A DNA stretch of 64,000 nt from Rugosimonospora africana (GTDB lineage: Bacteria; Actinomycetota; Actinomycetes; Mycobacteriales; Micromonosporaceae). Every line of letters begins with the position of its first letter. The stretch's first letter is position 1. Made by a program: the position numbers and the translations under genes. The stretch is from the NCBI RefSeq assembly GCF_016862975.1, contig NZ_BONZ01000021.1:1-64000 (forward strand). The letters are read 5' to 3'. Shown in pieces: positions 35,044 to 42,858 of the stretch. The notes under the pieces are model-generated. The model saw only the letters and a list, made by a program, of their open reading frames with translations. It was not told the origin of the DNA and searched no databases.

Positions 35044-36602
35044 CGCACCGAACCTACTCCAGGGCCCACCGACCAGTCTGGCTCGGCGCGTCTGGCGCCG
35101 CGCGACGACCCAGACCAGTCGACCGGTACGTCGAAGGGCAACCCGCTCGACTCGTCGCCGCAGATCGCGCGCAGCCGCTCGTACAGCGCCGCGACCAGGG
35201 CCGGCTCGCGATCCCAGAGGTTGTCCGTCTCCGCCGGGTCGGCTTCCATGTCGTACAGCTGGCCGGCCGGGTGCGCCACGTCCCACGGCGGGGCCGGGTG
35301 CGCCTTACCGGAGCCGGTGGCGAACAGGTCGGTGATGGACGGCTCGGAGAAGCCGCCGCCGGACCCGGCCGAGAAGATGGCCTTCCAGCGGCCGGAGCGC
35401 AGCGCGAAGCGGCCGCCCAGGCTGTGGTGGACGATCGGCCGGTCCGACTCGCCGGGGTCCGCACCGGCGAGTACGGGCAGGATGTCGCGCCCGTCCTCGA
35501 CCGGTACGGACAGTCCGGCCGCCGCCGCCACGGTCGGCAGGACATCGGTGAGGCAGATCGGGGCGTCCGTCGCCGTACCAGCCGCGAACCGGCCGGGCCA
35601 GCGGGCGATGAACGGCTCGCGGTGCCCGCCGTCCCACAGGTCGCCCTTCTGTCCCCGCCAGTCCCCGTTCGGCCGGTGCTGCCGGACGTCACCGTCGTCG
35701 GTGAAGATCATCGGTGCGCCGTTGTCGCTGGTGACCACGAACAGCGTGTCGTCCAGCACCCCCTTGGCCTCGAGTTCGGCACGCAGCTGCCCGACCGCCC
35801 AGTCGATCAGGCACACCCCGTCGGCCCGGTCCCCCAGCCCGGAACGGCCGCGGATGAACGCCGGCGGGACGTTGGGCCGGTGCGGCGCGGACGGCGCCAG
35901 GTAGCACAGGAACGGGCCGTCCTGGGCCCGGATGAAGGCGCGTGCCTCGGCGACGAACCGCGCGTCGACCTCGCTCTCCTCGAACCCCTCGACCGCGAGG
36001 CCCGGGCGCTGCTCGGTGAGGTACCGCTTCTTCTCCCGCTCCGGTACGCCGACCGTGCGATCCTGGTCGATGAACGCGTACGGCGGCATGTCCAGCGAGC
36101 CGGCGATGCCGAAGAACCGATCGAAGCCCAGCGCGGTCGGGCCGCCGGACACCGGTGCGGTGTAGTCGATGTCGCGCCCGAAGTCCGTCTCGATGTCGTC
36201 GTGCAGCCGCGCGCCGGGGGCGAACGCGTCGCGTACCGAACCGTCGGTGTGCCGCCAGCCCAGCCCGAGGTGCCACTTGCCGAACGCCCCGGTCGCGTAC
36301 CCGGCGCGCCGGAGCACGCTGGCCAGCGTCGGGCGGGACGGCTCGATGAGCGCCGGACCGTGGCCCATGAGGACGAAGTTCTTCAGCGGCCCGCGCCACG
36401 CGTAGCGACCGGTCATCAGCGCGTACCGGCTGGGCGTGCAGACCGCCGACGCCGAGTGGCAGTTGGTGGCCCGCACCCCCTCGCCGGCCAGCCGGTCGAT
36501 CTGCGGCGTCGGGATCGCCGAGCCGTAGCAGCCCAGGTCCCCCCAGCCCATGTCGTCGGCGAGCACGACCACGATGTTCGGCGGCGTGCGCGGATCCGTC
36601 AT
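35040..36602 (-). CDS. Type I sulfatase B, C-terminus made from a repeat
   Basis: 520 aa arylsulfatase-family enzyme. Metal site NIVVVLADDMGWGDLG, formylglycine motif CTPSR (Cys near 55), GKWHLGLGW, ADDMG/TSDNGAP metal His/Asp motifs and HRPNVPPAFI. It removes sulfate from a glycan. No signal peptide is visible, so cytosolic. The last residues from about VDWSGSSRGARR onward are encoded by copy 3 of the 50-bp repeat and its flank. ATG 36602 overlaps the stop of the upstream glycosidase (ATGA). Its stop overlaps the FGE start. Confidence 0.94.
   Translation of the reverse strand: MTDPRTPPNIVVVLADDMGWGDLGCYGSAIPTPQIDRLAGEGVRATNCHSASAVCTPSRYALMTGRYAWRGPLKNFVLMGHGPALIEPSRPTLASVLRRAGYATGAFGKWHLGLGWRHTDGSVRDAFAPGARLHDDIETDFGRDIDYTAPVSGGPTALGFDRFFGIAGSLDMPPYAFIDQDRTVGVPEREKKRYLTEQRPGLAVEGFEESEVDARFVAEARAFIRAQDGPFLCYLAPSAPHRPNVPPAFIRGRSGLGDRADGVCLIDWAVGQLRAELEAKGVLDDTLFVVTSDNGAPMIFTDDGDVRQHRPNGDWRGQKGDLWDGGHREPFIARWPGRFAAGTATDAPICLTDVLPTVAAAAGLSVPVEDGRDILPVLAGADPGESDRPIVHHSLGGRFALRSGRWKAIFSAGSGGGFSEPSITDLFATGSGKAHPAPPWDVAHPAGQLYDMEADPAETDNLWDREPALVAALYERLRAICGDESSGLPFDVPVDWSGSSRGARRAEPDWSVGPGVGSVR
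35071..35120 (+). repeat. 50-bp palindromic repeat, copy 3, inside a coding region
   Basis: It differs from copy 2 (reverse complement) at one base of 50, position 34, which breaks the outer pair of the inner stem. It lies within the last codons of sulfatase B, and the reading frame stays open through it. Confidence 0.92.
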
Positions 36603-38209
36603 GTCCAGCAGCTCCCATCGGCGCTCTTGACGATCCGGACCGCGTTCGTGGTGGCCGGATCGATGTCGAAGTCACTGGCGTCGGACTGGCAGGCGTTCTC
36701 GGTGAACACGTTGACGAAGTTCACGTCCCGTACCTTGTGCGTGCCGTCGATGCCCGCGACCACGTTGGGGTGGGTGAAGTTGGTGTACGCGTGGATGTCC
36801 CGGAAGATGAGCTGGTCCAGCTCGCCGTAGCCGAGGGTCGGGTCGTACCACTTGTTGTTCTCGACCGTGAGGTAGAACAGCCGCCAGTTCGCGTTCTCCA
36901 CCCGGATGTTCTCGAACAGGTACCGGTTGGGCGTACCGGCGCCGGCGTGCAGCGCCCGGAAGATGGCCGACTTCTCGATCTGGTAGTGCTCGGCGTGGAT
37001 GACGTCGTCGTCGTACACGTGGAACGTGTTGCTGTCCTGCTCCAGGTTCCAACTGATCATGAACGGCGCGCCGTTCTCCAGTTGCCAGACCGTGTTTCCG
37101 CGGACCACCTCGTCGCCCCAGAACAGCTTGATGGAGTCGTCGTTCGACTTCACGAAGTTGTTCTCCACCACCGCCTTGTTGCCGGCCACGAGCCCGTCGG
37201 TGCTGTACCACCAGGACATCGTCTTGACGTTTTCGATGGTGGTGTACTGGGCCAGCGCCCGGACGTTGAACCGGGGCGCGTTGACCAGCGTGATGCCCTC
37301 GATGAGCAGGTTCGCCGACGACTGGTCGGCGATGTCTATCATGCCCGGCTGGTTCTTGTTGGCGTCCTGGTCGCCGGTGTCCATGAACAGGCCGTCGAGC
37401 ACGCCGCGGCCCTTGATGGTGACGTTGTCCACCGGGCCGTTGGCGATGAACGCGCCCTGCACGTACGCGCCGCCGGCCAAGTAGACGGTCTCGTTCGAGT
37501 GCAGCACCACCCCGGAGCCGATCGTGTGCACACCCGGCCCGAAGTACAGCACGTTCGGGTCACCGGTGGCCGGCGGCACGTCGTTCTCCGGCGGGTTCGC
37601 GAACACCAGCATCGGGTGGAGGATCGGGTTGTGGATGTTCGGCTCGAACTCGACCGACACGTTCTTCGCCCGGCTCATGGTAAACGTGCAGGTGTTGTTC
37701 GCGAACGTGGTGGCGATCGCCGCCGAGTACGGCCGGACCATGCATCCGGTCAGGCCGGTCTGGCCCAACGCCGTCACGCTCACCGTCACCGAGCCGGCGA
37801 ACGAAAAGCTGGTCCACGACGTGTCCAGCTCCCGGTTGGTGTCCGTCTTGCGGGCCAGCGACTTGTACACAAAGGACGGTTGGCCGTTCACCGTGACCGA
37901 GTACTGGTTGGACGCGGGTACGCCGGCCGGCCCCGGGTACAGGCTGAGCGCCGGCCCGGCACCCGGGGTGATGTCGCCGTACGGGAGGGCCGCGCGGTGG
38001 GCGGCTACATCGGCCTCGGTCGCCTGGGTGGACGCGGTGATGCTGTTCGCGATCGAGTCGACCGTCGAGATGCTGCCGTTGATCGGCGTCACCGTGCCGC
38101 CGAAGTCGTACTGGTGGCCGGTGTACGGCGCACCGTTCGCCGACGCCGCGGCCGGGACGAACAGCGCCCCGGTCGCTGCGAGCGCGGCGACGAGCAGGAA
38201 ACGACGCAT
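36599..38209 (-). CDS. Secreted parallel beta-helix glycosidase, GH49/GH28-like
   Basis: 536 aa. Sec signal peptide (RRFLLVAALAATGALF, cut near ASA). An N-terminal beta-domain to about 190 with IHNPILHPMLVF, then a right-handed beta-helix with NETVYLAGGAYVQGAF and IKGRGVLDGL. Likely catalytic acids lie in WYSTDGL and SNDDSIKLF, the layout of GH49 (dextranase, isopullulanase) and GH28 (polygalacturonase) enzymes. ATG 38209 has GAGGAGG upstream. Sitting between two sulfatases, it probably cuts the outer backbone of a sulfated polysaccharide. Family choice between GH49 and GH28 is uncertain. Confidence 0.8.
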   Translation of the reverse strand: MRRFLLVAALAATGALFVPAAASANGAPYTGHQYDFGGTVTPINGSISTVDSIANSITASTQATEADVAAHRAALPYGDITPGAGPALSLYPGPAGVPASNQYSVTVNGQPSFVYKSLARKTDTNRELDTSWTSFSFAGSVTVSVTALGQTGLTGCMVRPYSAAIATTFANNTCTFTMSRAKNVSVEFEPNIHNPILHPMLVFANPPENDVPPATGDPNVLYFGPGVHTIGSGVVLHSNETVYLAGGAYVQGAFIANGPVDNVTIKGRGVLDGLFMDTGDQDANKNQPGMIDIADQSSANLLIEGITLVNAPRFNVRALAQYTTIENVKTMSWWYSTDGLVAGNKAVVENNFVKSNDDSIKLFWGDEVVRGNTVWQLENGAPFMISWNLEQDSNTFHVYDDDVIHAEHYQIEKSAIFRALHAGAGTPNRYLFENIRVENANWRLFYLTVENNKWYDPTLGYGELDQLIFRDIHAYTNFTHPNVVAGIDGTHKVRDVNFVNVFTENACQSDASDFDIDPATTNAVRIVKSADGSCWT

Positions 38210-38259
38210 GGTGCCTCCTCTTCGCTGACGTGCACTGGTCTTCAAGGAGTGCGAAGCAT

Positions 38260-39660
38260 TCAGCCGAAGCGCAGTTGGTGTTCCGCCTCGGGGTCCCAGA
38301 GATTCAGGCCGGGCACGCCGAAGGCCGGCGCCAGGACGTAGTGGTCGTAGGTCTCCGCCATCCGCTCGCGCAACAGTTCGTGGTGGTGGCGCACCTCGTC
38401 GGCGTACTTCGGGTCGTCGACCAGGTTGGTCAGCTCGTACGGGTCGGTCTCCAGGTCGAAGAACTGCCAGGGCTTGCCGCCGTGCGCGTCGCCGAGGACG
38501 GTGTACTTGTACCGTCGGGTGCGCACGCCGCGCCACGTCTCGTCGTGGTACACGATGTTCGGCCGCAGCTCGCCGACGAACTCCAGCAGCACACCCTCGC
38601 GGTCGAGCCGGTCGGCCTCGCCCCGGGCGATCGGCGCGAGGTTGCGCCCGGGCTTGGGATCGCGCGGGGTGATGCCGGCGAGGCCGAGCAGCGTCGGGAA
38701 CAGGTCTTCGGTGCAGGTCGGCTCGTCGACCACCCGCGAACCCGGCCCGACGTTGCCGACGATGAGCGGCGTCCCCAACGACTCCTCCCACGGTCGCTGC
38801 TTGGCCAGCAGCCCGTGGCAGCCCAGGAGTTCGCCGTGGTCGGCGGTCAACGCGATGATGGTGTCGTCGAGCGTCCCGGCGTCGCGCAGCGCGGCGACCA
38901 GCCGGCCGACGTTGTCGTCCAGATTTTCGATCATCGCGTAGTAGACCCGCAGGTCGTCGAGCAGGTCGCGGCCGTGCGGGCCGCGCTTGCGGTACTCCTT
39001 GTCCAGCTCGACGTTCTCCCGTAGCACCAGCGGCCGGTCACGCCACCGCTCCAGGTACTCCGGCGGCGCGGTGAACAGCGGGTGCGGCGGCTCCACCGAC
39101 AGTACGGCGGCGAACGGCTTGTCCCGCTCCTGCGTCGCGTACCGGGCCGCCATGCCGAACAGCTCGTCGGTCTGGTACCCGTCCAGCTTGCGCATGGTCG
39201 GGTCGTCGTGGGTGGAGTACCAGGTGTCGTACGGGTCGTTGGCGATGTCGAACCCGGCGAACGTGCCGAACCGGCCCTGGAACGGCCGGGGCACCGGAGT
39301 CCGGGACGCCTTCACCACGTTGTGCCCCGGGTAGTGGCCGAAGTTGCCGTACAGGTGCCACTTGCCGAACATCCCCGTGTCGTACCCGGCGTCGTTGAAC
39401 TCGTCGGCGAGCGTGCGCTCGGCCGGAGACATCCGCCACTCGATCGCCGGGATGAACCGGGTGTGCGCGTACTCGCCGGTCATCAGCGTGAACCGGAACG
39501 GCACGCACACCGGGTACGTCGACGACGTCTGGGTGAACCGCGCGCCCGAGGCGGCCAACGCGTCGATGTTCGGCGTGCTGACGTTCGGGTCGCCGTAGCA
39601 GCCCAGCGCCTGGCGGCGCAGCTGGTCGGAGATGATCAGGATGATGTTCGGACGGGTCAC
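38260..39660 (-). CDS. Type I sulfatase A
   Basis: 466 aa. Metal site NIILIISDQLRRQALGCYG, formylglycine site CVPFR (Cys near 52; C-x-P-x-R with Phe where most have Ser), GKWHLYGNF, ALTADHGELLG with metal Asp/His and the C-terminal FFDLETDPYELTNL. No signal peptide, so cytosolic. GTG 39660 overlaps the upstream permease stop (GTGA). 50 bp separate it from the glycosidase gene. It probably desulfates imported oligosaccharides. Confidence 0.93.
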   Translation of the reverse strand: MTRPNIILIISDQLRRQALGCYGDPNVSTPNIDALAASGARFTQTSSTYPVCVPFRFTLMTGEYAHTRFIPAIEWRMSPAERTLADEFNDAGYDTGMFGKWHLYGNFGHYPGHNVVKASRTPVPRPFQGRFGTFAGFDIANDPYDTWYSTHDDPTMRKLDGYQTDELFGMAARYATQERDKPFAAVLSVEPPHPLFTAPPEYLERWRDRPLVLRENVELDKEYRKRGPHGRDLLDDLRVYYAMIENLDDNVGRLVAALRDAGTLDDTIIALTADHGELLGCHGLLAKQRPWEESLGTPLIVGNVGPGSRVVDEPTCTEDLFPTLLGLAGITPRDPKPGRNLAPIARGEADRLDREGVLLEFVGELRPNIVYHDETWRGVRTRRYKYTVLGDAHGGKPWQFFDLETDPYELTNLVDDPKYADEVRHHHELLRERMAETYDHYVLAPAFGVPGLNLWDPEAEHQLRFG

Positions 39661-40550
39661 TTCAATCCACCAGAGGTCAGGCCCGCGACGAAACGCCGCT
39701 GGAGCGAGAGGAACAACAGCACGACCGGGACGAGCATGAACAGCGCGGCGGCGCTGGTCAGCCCCCAGTCCGTGGAGTTCTGGTCCTGGAAGGCCAGGAA
39801 GCTCGTCGAGATCGGGCGCTTGCCGGGGCTGTGGATGAACGTGATGGCCCAGAAGAACTCGTTCCACGCCCACAGGCCGACGATCAGCGCGACCGTCATG
39901 AACCCGGGCCACGCCAGCGGAAGCATGACCCGCCGGGCGATCTGCAGGTCCGAGGCGCCGTCCAGCCGCGCGGCCTCGACGAACTCCTTGGGTACCTTCA
40001 TCAGGAAGGAGCGCAGCAGCAGCGTGGCGAACGGCGCGTCGGTCGCCCAGTAGATGACGATCAGGCCGAACAGGCTGTCGGTCAGGTGCAGGCTGGTCCA
40101 CAGTGAGAACAGCGGCACGACGAACAACTGCACCGGCATCGCGCTGCCCAGGAACAGGTACGTCACCACGCCGTTGCCACCCGGCACGTTCAGGTGGCTC
40201 AGCGAGTACGCGGCCAGGCCGGCGATGACGCAGGTACCCAGGGCCGAGCCGAGGCACAGGATGACGCTGTTGCGCATGGTCGTGGCGAAGTCGCCCTCGC
40301 GCCACGCGGTGGTGAAGTTCGACAGGCTCAGCGAGGTCGGCGGCGACAGTGGATCCGCACCGATCTGCGCGTTGTTCTTGAACGCGTTGAACAGCATCGC
40401 GATCAGCGGGCCGATCGCGAACAGCGCGAGCACGATCAGCACCACGTAGGTGGGCACGTGCAGCCGGCGCCGGCGGCGCGGACCGCCGCGGGGCGCGTCG
40501 GCCCGACCCGCCTGTGGTACGTCGCGGCGGGCGGTAACAGCGACCGTCAC
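39657..40550 (-). CDS. ABC sugar transporter permease, MalG type
   Basis: 297 aa with six membrane helices after a cytosolic Arg-rich start. The EAA loop EAARLDGASDLQIARRVMLP contacts the ATPase. CUT1-family importer, with the upstream MalF-type partner and binding protein. No ATPase gene is present in the operon, so a shared MsiK-like ATPase is expected, as in actinomycetes. GTG 40550 with GGGAGGA upstream overlaps the partner stop (GTGA). Confidence 0.93.
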   Translation of the reverse strand: MTVAVTARRDVPQAGRADAPRGGPRRRRRLHVPTYVVLIVLALFAIGPLIAMLFNAFKNNAQIGADPLSPPTSLSLSNFTTAWREGDFATTMRNSVILCLGSALGTCVIAGLAAYSLSHLNVPGGNGVVTYLFLGSAMPVQLFVVPLFSLWTSLHLTDSLFGLIVIYWATDAPFATLLLRSFLMKVPKEFVEAARLDGASDLQIARRVMLPLAWPGFMTVALIVGLWAWNEFFWAITFIHSPGKRPISTSFLAFQDQNSTDWGLTSAAALFMLVPVVLLFLSLQRRFVAGLTSGGLK

Positions 40551-41452
40551 TCCTCCCACCCCCTCCGGCGCAGGTACTGGTACACCGCGAGAACCACCCC
40601 GGTGACCACGGTCATGGACAGGCCGAGCGCGGCGGCGTACCCGGCCGAGTACTGGTTGAACGCCTCGTCGTACATCAGCGTGGACACCACGTCGCTGGAG
40701 TGCGCCGGGCCGCCGTGGGTCATGATGTAGATGTAGTCGAACGCCTTGAGCGACCAGATGATCGTCATCAGCACGATGAACACCATCGTCGGCCGGATGC
40801 CGGGCAGCGTCACGGACTTGAACTGCTGCCACCGGTTGGCACCGTCCACTTTGGCCGCGTCGTACAACTGCGCGTCGACGCCCTGCATCGCGGCGAAGAA
40901 GATGACCGCGAGGAAGCCCCACCAGTGCCAGTCGACGACGAAGTTCACCGAGTACAGCGACGTGGACGGGTCGCCGAGCCAGGCGTGGTCGGTGCCCAGC
41001 AGGTGACCGATTCCGCTGTCCGGCGACATCAGCATCTTCCACACCGCCGCGTTGACCACGCTCGCGGTGATGTACGGGATAAAGAACAGCGCCCGGAACA
41101 GCATCTGGAACCGGCGCACCTGGTTGAGCAGGTGCGCGCCCAGCAGGCCGAACACCATCGGTACCGTCAGGAACAGCACGAACCAGATGGCGTTGTGCAG
41201 CAACGCCTCCCGCACGGCCGGGTCGGTGAACGCGTGCGTGTAGTTCGCGAACCCGGTGAAGGTCGCCGGCCCGATGCCGGACCAGTCGGTGAACGAGTAG
41301 TAGACCGTCGCGAGCGACGGGCCCAGCACGACCAGCACGTTGAGGATCAGCAGCGGGGCGAGGAACGCCCAGCCGACCAGGCCGCGCCGCAGCCGGGCCC
41401 GCGTGCGCGCCGGGTTGGCGCGCAGCGGGGCCTGGGCCGGCATGCTGGTCAC
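40547..41452 (-). CDS. ABC sugar transporter permease, MalF type
   Basis: 301 aa with six helices (FLAPLLILNVLVVLGPSLAT, FVLFLTVPMVFGLLG, ALFFIPYITASVVN, FLAVIFFAAMQG, VFIVLMTIIWSL, GLSMTVVTGVVLAVYQ). The EAA-type loop is DAAKVDGANRWQQFKSVTLP. It pairs with the MalG-type gene. GTG 41452 overlaps the binding-protein stop; ATG 41443 is possible. Confidence 0.93.
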   Translation of the reverse strand: MTSMPAQAPLRANPARTRARLRRGLVGWAFLAPLLILNVLVVLGPSLATVYYSFTDWSGIGPATFTGFANYTHAFTDPAVREALLHNAIWFVLFLTVPMVFGLLGAHLLNQVRRFQMLFRALFFIPYITASVVNAAVWKMLMSPDSGIGHLLGTDHAWLGDPSTSLYSVNFVVDWHWWGFLAVIFFAAMQGVDAQLYDAAKVDGANRWQQFKSVTLPGIRPTMVFIVLMTIIWSLKAFDYIYIMTHGGPAHSSDVVSTLMYDEAFNQYSAGYAAALGLSMTVVTGVVLAVYQYLRRRGWEE

Positions 41453-42858
41453 TGCGAAGCACCTCGCGGCATCATCTGCGGGATGGTGCCCTGCTTGCGC
41501 TCCTCGGTGAAGGTGTCGGCGAGCTGCTTGCAGTAGGCCGCGGGCGTCAGCTTGTTCGTGAGCACCTGCTCCAAGCCCTGGTAGACGAACGTGTCCGACT
41601 TCGGCGGCCACCAGGTCCAGGTGACGTAGCCGTAGTTGCCGCTGGACACCGCCTTGTTCAGCTCGGTCAGCACCCGGGCCGCGCGAGGGTCGGTCTTCGT
41701 CGGGATCTCGCTGTCGGTGAAGGTGATCGGGATGTTGTACGTGGCCGGCACGTCCGCCATCCGCTGCAGGGCCGCGCTCCGGTCGCCGTAGTACCAGTTG
41801 AGGAAGTTCGCCGCGGCGTCCTGGTTCTTGCCGGCCGCGTTGATGGCGAACGAGCCGCCGATGCCCATCTCGTACAGCGGGTACTTGACCTCGTCGCGCA
41901 GCGCCGGGATAGGCATCCAGTCCCAGTCGTTGTCGTTCTTCGCCTTGGCCTTGGCGCCGAAGTACTGGCCGACGTTGCTCATGAACCACTCACCCTGAGG
42001 GATGGTGGCCACCTTGCCATTGCCGAAGTTCGCGCCGATCTCGGCCGAGGGCACCGAGAAGTACTTGTCGGTGCCGCCGGACACCCAACCCTTGTCGAAG
42101 TACGACTTGAGCAGCGCGACCGCGTCGACGAAGACCGGATCGGTGAACTGGATCTTCCCGGTCAGCGCCTGGTAAAGCGCGTCCGGTCCGGAGAAGTGGT
42201 TCCAGAACACTGTCATCAGCCACTCGCCGGCCGCCGTCCAGTCCACATTGGACGATCCGAACGGGACGATGCCCTGTCCGTGCGACTCGGCCGCCAGGGC
42301 CTCCAGCTCGGACCGGTTGGTCGGCTGCTTCCAGCCCTTGGCTTCGAACAAGGTCTTGTTGTAGTACAGCATCATCGTGTCCACCCGCATCGGCAGCGCG
42401 TACAGCTTGCCGTTGGTGGTGAACGCCTTCAGCGCCCAGTCGGCCAGCTTGCTGTCCCAGCCCCACTTCTTGGCGTACGGGGTCAGGTCGGTCAACACGT
42501 GGGCCTTGCTCCAGGTCAGCGTCTGGGTCGCGCTCGGCCCCCGGACGATGTCCGGGCCGGAGCGCGCCTGCAACGCGGTCTGCACCACCCGGCGCAGGTC
42601 GTCGCCCTTGTAGTAGGTAGTCTTCATAGTGATCTTCGGGTACGCCTTCTCGAAGGCTCCCACGACGCTGTCGTTGAAGTACTTCTGGTTGGCGTCACCG
42701 GTGATGTCGATCCACAGGTTGACGGTGCCGGTTCCGTTGCCGGCGCTTCCGCTGCCGCCTCCGCCACACGCGGACAGCAGGCTCGGGGCGGCGAGGCCGA
42801 GCCCCGCCATGCCCGCGCCGGACAGGATGCGGCGACGGCTCAGTTGTGGTCCGGTCAT
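41449..42858 (-). CDS. ABC sugar-binding lipoprotein
   Basis: 469 aa extracellular solute-binding protein family 1. Tat-type start SRRRILSGAG and lipobox LLSAC with Cys31. Bulk of the protein is the two-lobed binding fold (VNLWIDITGD, AFEKAYPKITM, DIVRGPSATQTL, LYALPMRVDTMMLYYNK, VATIPQGEWFMSNVG). It delivers an oligosaccharide to the two permeases. The ATG overlaps the upstream gene's TGA (ATGA). Confidence 0.94.
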   Translation of the reverse strand: MTGPQLSRRRILSGAGMAGLGLAAPSLLSACGGGGSGSAGNGTGTVNLWIDITGDANQKYFNDSVVGAFEKAYPKITMKTTYYKGDDLRRVVQTALQARSGPDIVRGPSATQTLTWSKAHVLTDLTPYAKKWGWDSKLADWALKAFTTNGKLYALPMRVDTMMLYYNKTLFEAKGWKQPTNRSELEALAAESHGQGIVPFGSSNVDWTAAGEWLMTVFWNHFSGPDALYQALTGKIQFTDPVFVDAVALLKSYFDKGWVSGGTDKYFSVPSAEIGANFGNGKVATIPQGEWFMSNVGQYFGAKAKAKNDNDWDWMPIPALRDEVKYPLYEMGIGGSFAINAAGKNQDAAANFLNWYYGDRSAALQRMADVPATYNIPITFTDSEIPTKTDPRAARVLTELNKAVSSGNYGYVTWTWWPPKSDTFVYQGLEQVLTNKLTPAAYCKQLADTFTEERKQGTIPQMMPRGASQ

